Source of the DNA: Tubiluchus corallicola
Taxonomy: Eukaryota; Priapulida; Priapulimorpha; Priapulimorphida; Tubiluchidae
Direction: 5' to 3'
DNA length: 64,000 bases
Assembly (NCBI GenBank): GCA_030141605.1
Contig: JAQGDQ010002374.1
Span: 188,001-252,000 of the forward strand
The notes beneath the pieces were generated by a model that had not been told where the DNA came from, ran no database searches, and saw nothing but the letters and a program-made list of their open reading frames with translations. Within the stretch, counting starts at the first letter, position 1, and every line of letters begins with the position of its first letter. Positions 1-13,800 of the stretch are shown here, piece after piece. The translations under genes and the position numbers were made by a program.

Positions 1-1594
1 TGGATGCGATTGCTGCGTGCAAGGGTGAGAGGGCGCGAAATTCTTCTAGAGTTCAATAACTGTTATTTATTAAGCACAGATCCAACACTAACAAAGCAAA
101 TAACAAAAGTTTTCAAAACTGCCTAGTCAGAGATCATTGTAGCTGACTAATTATTACATCCAGCCTAGAAAAAAAGCTAGTGTTGTTACTTAACAGCGTG
201 TGTAAGGTGTTGTGTGGCTTAGCAGATCGATAATTTTGAAAGAAACAGTGACTTCTCTAAATGCCGATTGCATTATTGTGAAAACCTGTAGCGTTCTGTA
301 TCTTTGACAATCTTTGCATGTTTTAATGCTGGAGCTAAATGTTTAAGGACCGTTGTGTTACACGTAACTAATGCATAGAAAAGAGTTACTGTGGTGCAGT
401 TCCGCAAATCAAACTCAGTGTGATTCTTGGCCGAAATTTGTTTACCTTTATCCCATCACGTCAAAAAAGAAAAGTCAGGCTCAGGGATGCAAAAAACGCA
501 CACAATTTGTGGCTTCATCAACGAAACAAATGGTCAAAATGTTAAAAGGCTAGGATACCACAAGTACTTGCTACACCACCACGTCAGACAGAAAATTAAG
601 CACGTTTAATAAAAACCCATGTGCCAAACTTGGTAAAACAGTATTTACGCATTGTGCATATGGACAAAAAAATCAGTGTCTGACAAGCTGTTGCAGACAG
701 AGTTTGCCTCGTGTATGCCAGACATGAGAGGTAGAAAAACATGGAGGTGAAATACTAAAAGCCAACATACAAAAATTTATATCACTGCAAAACAGGAGTA
801 TGGAAAATATTGAGAAATACTTTTCTAAAAGCCACATTTAGGCCAATGTCATGGGTTACAATACCATCCGCATCTCATTTCGTTTGTTTGCTACCCCTTG
901 ACAACATTCACTTGTACTTCGCAACTCCCTGTCTTGATGTTAAATTATACAAAAAATATAAATTTTGTTTAAAAATGAGAATGTAAAAGTAAGTATAGCA
1001 GTTAAAAAGTACGAAACTAATAGCTGCAAAAATGTGTTGCAAATTTGGAAAAAACTGCCAGCATTCATGTACCATTTCATTGCAAACCATATTAAAAATC
1101 AATATTGATTCTCTATTGCACATTTGCAAAGTTTGTACAGTTGGTATATACAATTATTATACAAAATACGCTAAGTACCTACTCCACTTTTAACTAAACT
1201 ATAAAATCAGTACTGTAACTAAATGTTAAAAATACACTATGCATAACCAATTTTTGCAAAAGCACACGTAGTTATTTCTAAAAAAAAACTAATTTGAGTA
1301 TCACAACCAATAAGAATCTAGTTGCTAAGGCACAGAAACTCAGTTGCCTACAACTTTTACACCCTGGCAGAATTTCTGCCAAAAGGAACAAAAATTTCTG
1401 CCAGAATGCCACACATTTAAAAAAATGTTATAGTACATGATGACGGTAACAATGATAGGGAAGATGATATAATACATGTCAGTCTTCTAATCTAGTTGTC
1501 TTTTGGCATGCTAGATAGGTAACTTCCAAAACAACTAAGAACAAAGGGCACATTTACTGTAACAGCAGATTTCTATGCTGCTATAGCGTGCAGT
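1..1594. other. No protein gene seen; probable 3' flank/UTR of the LITAF-like gene
   Basis: No open frame here has homology or splice structure that I can support. The small frames at 371-609 and 908-1153 are short, lysine- and asparagine-rich and typical of AT-rich DNA. Some of the stretch is presumably the 3' UTR and poly(A) region of the minus-strand gene that ends at 1595, but no particular poly(A) site can be assigned. Confidence 0.5.
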
Positions 1595-4049
1595 TTATTC
1601 CATGCGTCTATACGTTCCTACATGAAAGCGGCACGTGGGACAGATGTGATGAACATCCTGCAAACCAGGAGCACAACATGGCAGCAAACAGCACCCTACC
1701 CATAAACTGAAAGAAAAGCAGTTGGTTTCTAAATTTTGTAGTCCTTTTGGAGTGAACTACTAAGGAAACAAATTATAAATGTCGCATCAACATTTTAATA
1801 AAACTTGTGAGTTTTGGTCAAAAGTGGTAATGATTATCGTCAAAACATCCACCTCCATAATATCATCACATTTTACAGGCACTAAACTATCTCTGCCTTC
1901 AAGTGGCAAAGAAAGCACTTACTGAACCCGTTCCTTGAATGGGCCCAAAGTCACTAGTCCTGTTATTGTTGATGCAGACACAATAAAAAATTGCTATACG
2001 TTTGTTGAGCATTTTGCAGGAATGAGTCCAAGCCACCTATGGTGGATTCTTGTTCGTCCCACGCATTATTACTTTGACACAGTAAATCTGCATTCTTATC
2101 AAAGAATCAGGGTTATCATTTTTAAGATCTTAGCATAACTTAGGTGGGAATGGAACCCGGATCTGCGGAGTCCACATTACTTTTGTGTTAAATGACTTAG
2201 ACTAATAACTGCGCATATGAACTATTTAAACTTCACAGTGCTAGCTGAACCTGTCAAAATTAGACTTACCCCACAAGACAGCAAGCTAAGCTCATAAGCC
2301 ACGCTGCAGTTCCTGCAGTCTCTTCTAATAAAGTTATAACTGTATGATGACAATTTGGACAGTCTAATGTAGTTGGATGTGGCCCAAGTCCACTTATAGG
2401 ATTGATGACTATGGTTGTCTGTTGGTAAACATCGGGCTGGTAAACCCTGTAATCTGAAGTGAGAAGCAATAATATTTAGAATACGGAGATCACTATCACC
2501 AAACAGCATCGTAATGTCATTTTTCAAATGAAACAAATTTAATGAAACAAATCAAAGGACATTAGTTAGGCAACAAAACCAACTTTGCTAATCAACCCTC
2601 ACTGCACGTCATACTAACTGCAATTTTACAACATTTGTCTCATGATTCACGCTGGAATGAAAAAATATTTTGTAAGAATGTGATGAAATTAGTTGATACA
2701 TCACTAGCGTAAACGAAGATTTCCCATGTGTCAAATGTCATAGATTGGTTTTTGTCTGCACCTTCTAGTTCAAACAGTTCAAGCGGACCGTATATCTGCT
2801 ACAAATGCATCTGTGATTAATAGTTCTCGAAATTGCAAGAAAATGCAGACTTAAAAACCACTTTATGACATTTTACATATGGGAAAACTTAGATTATGTG
2901 AATGATGAATCAACACAAAGAACCTAATATTTTTTTAAGCAAATGTTGCAAATTTGCCAAATCAAAACTGCTGCTCGAATAATTAATGCCAAATAAGGTT
3001 TAATACAGCTTTATGGTTAAACATTTTAAGAACGTTTCGTGTGTATCACTCTATGACATTTTACATATGGGAAATCTTTGATTATGTGAACGATGAATCA
3101 ACGCAAAGAACCTAATATTTTTTAAGCAAATGTTGCAAATTTGTCAAATCCAAACTACTGCTCGAATAATTAATGCCAAATAAGGTTTAATACAGCTTTA
3201 TGGTTAAACATTTTATGAACGTTCCGTGTGTGATACACGTTCGTACACACAAAACAATAAAAAGCATAAGAATAATCTTGACTTGACAGCCTGAAGTCAG
3301 CATTTGATTAAAGTGTGCACTGGAACCACAGTAATGTCAGACATGGCATGAATTGACTCAAAAATGGAGAAGTCATTTAGAAATTAGTTATTTCAAGGAT
3401 AACAAAATAAAAAATGACTAATTCTACAGTTTGGATTTATAATTATAAATTTGTAATTACGCTAATGACTGGATATTTAGCACTCACACTGAGCATTGTC
3501 AGCTCCTCTGGCGAGGGGTACTGTACGTATATGAGTTTCAATAATATAATCATCAACTTCATCATTTTTGTGAAAAGACGACGCTTCACTTTTTTGAGAA
3601 AGCTTGTCTGGTTCGGTCTCCAACCACACCGCTACCTTATCAGGGATATCTTCATCTGTGCTGCCATTGCTTTTTTGAAGTGCATCACCATATGCATGAA
3701 CATTTGCATCAGGAATAGAAGTTCTGTATTTAGGCCGAGCTCCTTTATGTGCATATGCATCTCTAGCTGAATCTTCATGTTTTTGGCCATCATTCACTTT
3801 ATCTGAACTACTACTTTTCTCAGAGTTTTTAGATTCAAGTGGCAAATCAACTAACTGTTTTTTTGCTACATGTGTCCGCTGTTTGCGAGGTGGTGGTGGG
3901 CGTATAGGAAATTCATATGGAGGTGGGGCTTCACTAAATCCAGGCAAATTGAACAGATCTTCGACAAGCAGCCCTCCAGTTGCTCCTCGTAGGTCTTCAA
4001 CTGATAAACCACCTGTTGCACCAGATGGTGATGCTTTTTTATCGGACAT
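1595..4049 (-). CDS. LITAF-domain protein with long proline-rich N-terminus
   Basis: Three coding exons: 4049-3488, 2453-2270 and 1706-1595, joined in phases 1 and 2, giving 285 aa. The C-terminal 80 residues form a LITAF zinc domain: a first CxxC in DCPNC, a hydrophobic membrane-dipping segment (TAAWLMSLACCLVG, then GCCLLPCC), then a second CxxC in HHICPTC, ending GTYRRME. LITAF/CDIP proteins are monotopic endosome/lysosome membrane proteins that bind ESCRT and NEDD4-type ligases. The N-terminal part (about 187 aa) has an APPPYEF motif, a PPxY ligand for WW domains, and two near-copies of a 12-residue unit (GATGGLxVEDL). A stop would follow exon 1 if it were read through, but a GTGAGT donor sits just before it. 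A 5' UTR exon with a GTAAGT donor ends at 4509. The domain is longer at its N-terminus than in typical LITAF (about 160 aa). The paralogue is not assignable. Confidence 0.85.
2138..2218 (-). other. Degenerate tRNA-like / tRNA-SINE fragment
   Basis: On the minus strand the stretch begins GCGCAGTTATTAGTC, like a tRNA A-box/D-arm, and ends with GGGTTCCATTCC, close to the B-box consensus, followed by CACC. The anticodon arm cannot be folded convincingly by eye. It is more likely a tRNA-derived SINE relic in LITAF-gene intron 2 than a working tRNA. Confidence 0.3.
2864..3239. repeat. Tandem duplication, 188-bp period, two copies
   Basis: The unit starting TATGACATTTTACATATGGG at 2864 recurs at 3052 with a few substitutions and a one-base indel. 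It lies in intron 1 of the LITAF-like gene. No coding content is apparent. Confidence 0.9.
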
Positions 4050-4449
4050 TGCTACCTACAAGCACAAATAATAAAAAACCAAAGTAATTATATTTAATGC
4101 TATTTAGGATAATAATAGTTTTCATAAAAAAACGCTATAAAGGAAACATGATAATAATACCGGATAATATAGCTTGGAAAACAGAACTTCCTTTATACAG
4201 CTCCCCATACACACTGCAAACCAGAAAGCCTAACGAAAGGACAATAACTTTAACGAAAACTAAGCCACCAACAAGACAAATTTGAAGACCATTATAATCT
4301 TATACATTATTAACAAATCAAACCTAATTAAATTATCGAACTATGTTCAAATTCGCGCAGTATACCGATAGACAAGTTAAATTACAAAGTCAAAAGTACT
4401 AATATTAACTTTATTATCAAAATTCCAATAATCCCACAAAATTTAAATT

Positions 4450-4876
4450 TGAGGGACAAATTCGTAATAACGAATAATCCCATACGCAGCAAAAACAACG
4501 TAACTTACCTGGAGGCTGGACTGGGTAAGCCAGGCACACCTGCGTTGCACAAAGCGGGTTCTTGATCATAGCTTTGAAACCGAAAACACCTGGCAAAAAA
4601 GTTTTCGCTTGGAAAATTTTGCGCCAAAGGCAAAGCGTGAAAATCGAAATTTTTGTTTTCGTTGAATTTTTTGATTACTTGTCCAAGCTTTATGCGTTCG
4701 CTGAACTCTTGTTTTACTTTTTATTAGTTGCCTCCCTATGTTAAATGGCAAGAATCTGAGCAAAGTTAAACCGTAGCACGATTTAGACCATTACATATGC
4801 TGTGCGGAATTTAAAACTGTTACCAAGAGTAGTTGGTACCTTGATATGAACCTTGAGTGTTTTATTTCATTAAAAA
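4450..4876. promoter_or_regulatory. Probable shared (bidirectional) promoter of LITAF-like gene and MKS1
   Basis: The 5' UTR exon of the minus-strand LITAF-like gene ends at 4509 (donor GTAAGT). The MKS1 start codon is at 4877 on the other strand, so the genes are head-to-head with about 370 bp between them. This stretch has more CG dinucleotides and higher GC than its surroundings (around 4545-4640). A GTTACC RFX half-site lies at about 4829, but I see no complete X-box. No TATA assignment is made. Confidence 0.5.
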
Positions 4877-7800
4877 ATGCCTATGGCTGACCTATTGGAA
4901 TCAGAATTTGGGACAGCTATTTATAGATCGAGTGATCCCATCAAAAATTTAAAAATAAGGTGAATTAATGTTTCTTTCCTGTCATTACACAACCAACCCG
5001 CATGACTCATCGCTCAAAAACTCTTATACATCACATATAGTGATACACTAACAGTATCCACTCACTGCCGGTATAGTCCTATATGAATTAGCTGATCACT
5101 TACCCATTTTTGCTATTGTAAATACATTGCAGATACTGTGAAATGTCACTAAAATAGTCAAACGAGACACTAGAAACTTTAAATTAGAAAATTTTCTCTT
5201 TGATCTAAATTCTGCACTTCTGGGATATTAATAATTCCAGATGTAAATAATGCCTTCCAGTACTTTACTGATGTGTTTTCAAGTAGCCTGGATGACCATG
5301 CCCCTTTTGCACTCTCACTAAAAAGAACAGATAAATTTTCGTAAGCCTTGGATTACTCCTGGCATTCTCACTTCTATTCGCACGAGAACAAAGCTCTATA
5401 AAACACATAAATTATCACAATCTGCATACAAAACGAATTACTACAAACTGTATTCAAATAAACTCAACCGTATTAAACAAAACTCAAAGAAGAAACACCA
5501 TGGCCACTTATTTATGCTAAACAAAAATAACATTAAAAAGACCTGGAGTACAATCAGTACTGTTCTGAAGCTCTAAAACAAAAAATATATCTTACCCACG
5601 CAGCTAGATTACAATGGTAATACTGTCACTAATCCTCTTGGCATTGCTAATTGTTTCAATAATTTTTTTCCAATCAGTAGGTCAAAACATGGCAAAAAAT
5701 ATTACACCCTCCAATACAAATTTTAAATTTAATTTACCTCCCTCTTTAAACTAATCAATTTTTCTATATTCTGTTACAGAATGTAAGATTAAAGCAGCCC
5801 TCTCTAAACTAAATGAAGGCAAATCACCAGGCCCTGAAATATCAGTTAAATTCTATAAGCTGTCTGCTGATGTTATTGCACCGGTATTAGTTCATCTGAT
5901 CAATAATTCAAGGTATTTTTTCAGACTGTCTCAAGATTGCAAAAGTAACTACCATTTATAAGACCGATTCTCCTAAAATCCATCCAACTACAGACCAATT
6001 TTAAACCTTTCTTCAATTGCTAAAATTTTTGAAAATGTAATATTTAAGCATCTAAATAAATTCTTGGTTAAAAATAATATAGTAACCAAATATCAATTTG
6101 GGTTTTGAAAATCGTATTCCACTGCTCTAGCAACAGCAGAACTTATTGAAAATATTCTTCACTGTTTAGATAAAAAATCAATTGTATGTAGCATATTCTT
6201 AAACCTGCAAAAACTTTTGACACTGTTCAACACGACATATAACTACAGTAGTCGCCGCTTAATAGACTCACGGTTAATAGACTCAATCGCTTAATTGACT
6301 CATAAATGCCTGGAACGGGCCGCTTCTATTCAAATGTACATAAAAACTATCGGTAGTTGACTCAAATAACTCCGCTTAATTGGCTCAATATTTTTCTTCA
6401 TGTACTTAAAATAAGACATTTGTATGTGCCCAAAGAACCTTTTCTACTTTTATGTCACCTTTACTTCCCTTTTATGCATTATATATGTAGAAACAATTAT
6501 GTTAAGTACCGTTTTGTTTGTAAACAGGTACGTTTATCATGCGCTAACATGCTAGCGTAGCAGTTTTGCTTTGAATGTGTTACCCTCTCGCCCACTGCAA
6601 TTAACCTCGTTAACCCAAAGAATTTCTGGAAGCTGAACATTTAATCCCTTGCCTAGCGGTTTCATTTTGATGCTCTAGTTGCAAATCAGCCAGTATTCCT
6701 TGTGACTTACAAGAGTAAACATCATACAGTAAATAAGGGCATAGAGTTAAGAAGTTTGAAAAATGGAGCATAAGATCTAACAGTTAAGGAGAAACTGAAA
6801 ATTTTAGAGCAGTACGATAAACTTCCAAAGATGGTGCAGAGGTGTGCAGCAGCGCAGTTGAAAATTTCCCAAAGTACTCTCGGCAGAATATTGAAAAAAC
6901 AATCTGAAATGGAGCAGTCAGCAAGCCAAAATGAGAGTCTAGCATCTAAGAGGCGATGCACAGGAAACAAGGGCACCACCAACTGCAGCTCAAGCACGCC
7001 AATCCATGCACGTCTTTGTTTAGTATTTAAATCATATATATATATGTATATATATATATGATCAGTATATATGTATGCGTACATACATGTTTATATGTAT
7101 GTATGTGTTTGTATTCTGTATATGTGTATATGCATATGTATAGTATGTATATGCATATACACATATACAGAACACAAACACACATGTATATATTATATGT
7201 ATGTGTGTATATGTATATGAATGTATATGTGTGTGTGTGTGTGTGTGCGTGCGTGCATGCGTGCGTGCGTGTGTGTGTGTATAAAATATAGCATAAGCAT
7301 ACTTATGGTTTTATGCCATTGCATGATTAAAAAAGTAAAAACACTTCAATCATGTCATGAGATTCTCTATTTATAATCTAATCAAGCTGTGCTTTTTTTG
7401 TCCTGTTTCCAGAAATGACTTAATTCCGTCATCTTTTTTTCTTGTTCATATTTCATAATTCCATAATTTTTTTGTTCATATATACATATAATCTGTAAAT
7501 TTATATACATATGCATGTACATGTGTGAGCATATGGATTTTAGGTAAACGGTAAGTTTATATACGCGTTTATAGCTTACTACTATTCGTTTTAGTAGGTT
7601 TTTGTACAGGTATTCTCAATTCTAAGTTTTAAACATTTTTTTACGATTTCTGCACTACTTCATTTAATTTTTATACTATATTACAGAAATTAATTTCTGC
7701 AGACTGTACAACTACAGTATATTATAAAGTATAATATTAGAATAGGGCAACATGTACATTAATGTATGGTTGTTTGTTGCCCTCGCGTTTGGTATTCTTT

Positions 7801-10800
7801 TGTTGCATCTTTATGTAATACCAGTACTGTGCGAAATAAAATGATTGTATTCTATCGTATTCAGTTTTATTAATTCATTTAGCATTTATTAGTTTGTATA
7901 TAAAATATATTTAGAGATAAAATGTATTTAAAGTTTACATTCATATGGATAGTTTAGAAATTTTGATAATAATAAACTAAAAAAGGTTATTCTAAAGATA
8001 AGTAAAAACAGATGGGGTCAACCAAAACCTTGATTAAAGTAATTAAAGTGTCACATTGAAACATCACATCAACAAGAGCTGCGCAGTGATTTGTGGAGTA
8101 ACACACGTCAGATGTTCAATTAGTCTGCCAAGGGGAGTACTCTGAAGCTCCCACATGAGGATATTTTTGAAGTCCAGCATAAATAATAAGGTTAATTAAA
8201 ACTTTTCACGTAATGATGAGGAAAATACCGCTTAGGTCTAAGATGCATTGTACTTGTCTATTAGCTGTCAATTTATATTAAAATTGTCAGCTACTTTAAA
8301 TATATAATTACAGAGTAAAACTTCGGAAAGTTACCTCAGCAACTGGGTTACCACAGTCACTTTTTGGAAGGCGAGGCGGTGGTGACACTGGCAAATCATT
8401 TGCTAAAGATGTAGAACTCACTGATTTCAAAAACACTAGAAGTGCATCATCCTACGATGAAGATGAATTCATATTTGGTTGGCAAGAAAAAGTTTTTAGT
8501 CAGGTAACACTTTTCACCATTTTTATATATTTGGTGCACTTGTGTGTTAAATGAAGAAATTCTGTTAAGTGCAGGCTATAAACTGCATATATTTTATTAA
8601 ATTTCCATGGTATTTTCATTTCAGTTGGATACATCTGGAATTTCACTAATTAGATCAAGTGTTGGACACTATTCTAGTGTGCTTATGTGTTCATTACTTT
8701 GTGTATCTAAACAAACTTATGATGCTGGCTAATGTTAATCAAATTATCTTCAATCATTACTGATAAGACTATGCGTAAAATATGCAAAAATCCATGTTCA
8801 TTGAACATTCTTGAATAAATGCAAACATATTTTTTGATTTGATAACCAAGTAAAAAAAGGTGAATTTTTTAGTCTTTCAAGTTTTCCAATGTATTGTTTC
8901 TATTGTACAAAATCACCGAACTTCAGTAATGCTTTTGAGAATCGCAAACGTTGTGAGATGCTGTTGACAAGATTCTAGTGTATTTTATGTTGTATTGTAC
9001 AGCAACTCTAGTTTAGGCTTTTTACAGAGAGGGGGCCATGAATTACACAAAATTCATTTATACTTAATTACAAGTTTTCTTACAGAGAGAGTTCGAGATA
9101 TACAGCAACGAAGGCTTGTGTAGTTCAGTGTTGGAACAAAAATATCACAATGAAATAAAGGGGATGAGGTTAGTGGAAATTATTATTTCACGAATGTTGG
9201 AAGTTGGACTATATATAACACAGTTAGCCTCACTTTCTGTGCCATTTGTGATACAGTAGTCACCGCTTAATTAAACCAGCTGCATTTTGGAAACATTCAG
9301 GCATGGTCCCCCCATAGAAACTGTTGTTAAGAAAATACGGTTAATAAAACCAGTGCACCACATTCTTCTTAGACTACATTCTTCAGTAATAGGCACCAGG
9401 AACAATGCCAAAATGAAAAAATAAAATGTTTTTTTGGTACTTTGCCTATTTTTTAAGACACACAGTTGAAATTGAAATTCTGTTTCTAGGTGAAGCTCTT
9501 CTTAGTCAAAGTCACTCTGAAAGTTAAACTTGATTGTTTTGTAACTGCTCAGCATTGCCTCTTGTTTAATTGTCGTATAGTATTAAATTTGGGTGAAGCG
9601 CTTACGTACTTTAGTTTGCTAGATACACACGCTTGCAGCAGCCCACTACATAATAAAACTACCGTTTATTAAGACCACTTTTTGGTCTCATTTTGATCTT
9701 CAATCAGTTTCTTAGCAGTTTTTGTTTTTAGAACTCGGCCAACAACGAGACTCTTCAGCTACGTTGACTGTGATACTGTACCTCATTTGGAATCGGTAAA
9801 CAACTTTTGATGTTGATTCTGATATATGCCAAGGAAAATACGGTCTCTAAAAAAGCAGAACAGGGAAGTACAAGTCAAGACTGACTTTGGATTTGAAACA
9901 GAGACTTTTGGGTTACCAGTACTAGTGATCTGAGAATAATCTAAGCAGTAGTATACTTACTTCAGTACTAGTGCTGTAATGATACACCTAGGTCATGATA
10001 ACGATACATATCACAATATTAGCCTCACGATACGATACACCTGAGCTAAGGTTTGCAGGTTTTATAAAAAAACTAGGTGAAACTAATTGATAATAAATGC
10101 TAAAGATATTTTGTTCTAGTCAAGAGTTTTATGATTGATAAATGCTAAACGAACTTTTGTTACTTGTATAATTTGCAGGCTATTGTTTGCATTGTAAGCC
10201 ACCATAAAAGCAAAGCATATCAATACCTTTGGTTTAAAAGTTGCTTGTGTATTTTCTGGTTCACGTTTGCTGTTTCACAAGTTTATATGTAAACAACGCA
10301 ATTAGCCTATTGCAGATTAAACACCTTGTGTTTTCAAACGCTTTTGTGCCTGTGTTAAGTCATCCACCGCTCACTGCACTGATTGTTACGTACCTAGAGT
10401 ACACTTTACAGCTACAACTTGAATTACTTTACATCGTTTTTATCAGCTTACTGTCAAGGGGTACCAGTTTACTAAATGTCATTGACTCAGATTATCACAG
10501 TACAGGTGAAGTTTTGGCGATACGCATATCATAATATAAAATATCCCAATGCATTCATACATTGATGGATCGCTATAGGCCTATTCACATTATTTATCAG
10601 TTTTCCAACAAATTCCTGCAAAAATCAGTGTTTGGACCAATTGCTAACTTGGAATGTAAAGAAGAATCAGACTTTTGTGAGCATTTAAACTTTTGGTAAG
10701 TTACCAAAACTAAGTGCTTGATTGTTGTTATTTTACCAGTAAACACCTTCGTTATTTAATTTCAGCAGTGCGAGCGAATGACGACATCGCCTTATGAACG

Positions 10801-13800
10801 ACAAACTTTTGTGGCAGAACGAATGCGCAACTTGCGGCACAGACGTGTGAAGCCTATTCGGCACCAAACTGATGAGTATGAGAGTAAAAAATTATCTGTT
10901 TCTTCATTATTATTTGCTAAATAAGCAATGAATTTTAGGCAATGCAGAGCTTATGAAAGCCCCACGTAAAAATGTGATGATGGTTTATCAGAATTTGAAA
11001 CAGCAAACCAATTTTTGTTGATGTTCATCAATGTCAAGCAAACACCAATTTACTGCAAACATGATTTATTTTTTAGATTGATCATAGCAGATATTGTCGC
11101 AAACTGAAGTTTTATTACAATTTATGCACAAATTATTTACTATGTTTACTGTACTGATTAATGATTTTAAGTCGTAATTGAAGTACACTGTGTGAAATGA
11201 AATGCTTATTGTTTCATTAATTGTTTTGTATTCGTTTAGTTAGTTTCTTATTGATTGTTAATTACTGATGACCAATACTGTTTGACTGTTGATCTGATTG
11301 GCCTGTATCTAAGAAAAACATTAACTTATTCAAATGTAATGATGTTTCATTGAAGACATGTATTCTGACCTGTTCATAAGTAATTCCTGTATGGTAGCTT
11401 CAATCTTCTCCTTCACCTTAGTGACTTGTGCTGTACTACATTCAACTAAAACAGCGAATTTGTAATAAATAAGTTTATGGTTTTACAATTAAAAATAAAT
11501 TGGTTAGTCAAATTGGGCAATTTTTGGACATTGAATTAGAAAACATTTGCTCCGGTATATTTGCAGGGATGATGTTTTGCCTAAAATGAATATCGTGAAT
11601 CAGCGGCCTTCCAAAGATATGGCAAAAAGAGAACACATTGTTTCAACGCCAGGGCAAACAATGTATATCATGGCCGATCTGTCTCCTTCGAATAGGTAAC
11701 CTTACAAGAATTTTCTTACCTGTACATGCTGATGGTAGAGTCAATGATAAAAATGGAATTTGTCTTTATATGGGCACTCACAGTACCATAAAGAGAAAAC
11801 AACTTAAAAGCTGATAAAATGTTAAAAAACGTCACATTTAGAAAAGAAAGAGACACAGTAAATGTACAAAGTAGTTCAATTCCCTTAACTTTGTTTACAA
11901 ACACCTAGCTATACTTTTACAGCTTCTCTTTCTTCTTTACAGGTTTCTCTGTTCATTACATTTTGGCTTCCTTGTAAATACATAGTTAGTGAATAATTTC
12001 TCTACTGTAGTGTCTGCCTATAAAGCTGGTTGTTTGTTTGTGTAATCTATCACTGGAAAAACGTTTGTAACATGTTTTTTTTTTACATTTTATAAGTTCT
12101 TAATAAAAGTTATTTTCTTTTTATGAAATCTGTCGTAATTTTTTGTATGTGCAGTAGTGTACGGATATTTTGCTGTTTTTTACCTTTTTACATTTTGTTT
12201 AATTTCTTTACTTTTTTGCAAAAAAACATTAATTAATTAACACTAACTTTTCATTTCCATAGGGAAGAGAAATATTTATCAGATGAATATCTCGTGTGCA
12301 CCATTAAAGTTGATACTCGAGGGGTGATCTCCATATCACCAGATTTGAGTCATGGTGAAAAACCCTATGTAGTGGAAACAGAGACACTGGGAAAAGGTAT
12401 CCTCTCACAGTATTTTCCTTTAGGACAAATAATGCATTATTAATTATTTTTTAATTTTTTAATATTTTTTAATTGGGGTTTCTTCTTTATTCATGATCTT
12501 TTTTAAAAATGATCTTTTTACTTGAGCATTGTCACAAAAATACTAGAATTAATATTACGTAAATGTTAGTTTAAAAAAACTGTAGTATGGATATCGTACT
12601 ACAAAAAATGTCGCATTTTCATTGTTGAAACTGGCTAGAAATATTAGGCTCGGGTAATAAACAATGCGGGTAATTACTCGGGTACCTGACTACCTGATGG
12701 AAAGCTAGACTAAGACTGGTTAAATTTCTGTGCGTCATTGCAGTAAAAAGCAAAAAAATCACAACTCTTTTCTTAATTGGTCCGTTCCATATTTTAGATG
12801 TGTTTGAATATTCACTGGAGAATGTGTCTCAGTTAATTAGCCACCAGGAGCAAGACAAAGAAAATAAAATGTATCAAGAGCTTTATGATCGGCACACTGA
12901 TTTCCTTCAAGCATGTGTCGGATCTCAGTTTGAAATGGTACGTTCTGTATTTCCGTGATTTTCATACAAAGTAGAAATCATTTTATATTTCTTTATTAGT
13001 AAATTATACTGTAAAAGTAACTAAATGTATTTCTCATTTTGGTCATGTATAGTGTAGACAACTGAATGTATTTTTAATTTTGATTGCGTATAATGTAGGT
13101 TATAGTTAGAGTAAACGTCTGCAAACATATTATTAAATGAAACTTTAATCACCATATTTGATTTAAATTACATGCGCTGATGGAATGACAAGCTAAGCCC
13201 ACACAACAGCAATCTTGTTTCAGAGCCGCAGATCAAAATTTTGGGATATTTTGCAGTTTCCAGGGGGCAGTTCAGAACTTTATTGGTTATCGGCTGTTCG
13301 TCACAAATCATGTGCTATATTTTTCAGTCAGCTCCTCTTTTTTTCAAGTGCTGGTGGTCCCAGTTCAATTTCCCAAGATAGAAATTTAGTAATTAATTTA
13401 CCATGATTTAAGAAAATGAGTGTGGATACTTAGTTTGGTTAGCTTCTGAAAGCAGACAGCTCATTCGCATGCCTACAGAAAGACTCAAATGTACAACAGT
13501 GATTCAAGTTTATTCAACAAATTAAAATGTATTTTACTGGCTGTACTTGCAGACCAGTTATGATGAAACAATCGACTTTAACTTTCAGTGTGATTTTGAC
13601 TAAAAAGGGTTGAATCTACTACATATCTTAAAAAATAAGCAAACTACCAAAAATGCATTTATTTTTTCATTTTGCTATTGCTTTTGCTGCTTATTACTGA
13701 AAAATGTATAGTCTTCTTAAATGGCACACTGGTTTTATTAACCATATTTTCTTAACAATGGTTTCTGTGAGAGTAATTCCAAATAGGGCTAAATGGTTGT

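Noticed and set aside
1669-1696. Alternative acceptors (GGGTAG at 1696, TTTGCAG at 1669) for the last LITAF exon
   Set aside because: They break the phase or drop the GCCLLPCC segment. TTTCTTTCAG ending at 1707 fits phase and domain.
3477-3488. Stop codon of the LITAF-gene first exon as the true end of a 190-aa protein
   Set aside because: A consensus GTGAGT donor just before it joins in phase to an exon carrying the LITAF zinc motif.
7058-7291. 77-residue open frame rich in Tyr, Val and Cys
   Set aside because: It is translated TA/TG microsatellite with no splice or homology support.
8208-8243. Short exon MMRKIPLR as the MKS1 start
   Set aside because: It fits the phase, but the exon at 4877-4959 matches the MKS1 N-terminus residue by residue and also fits the phase.
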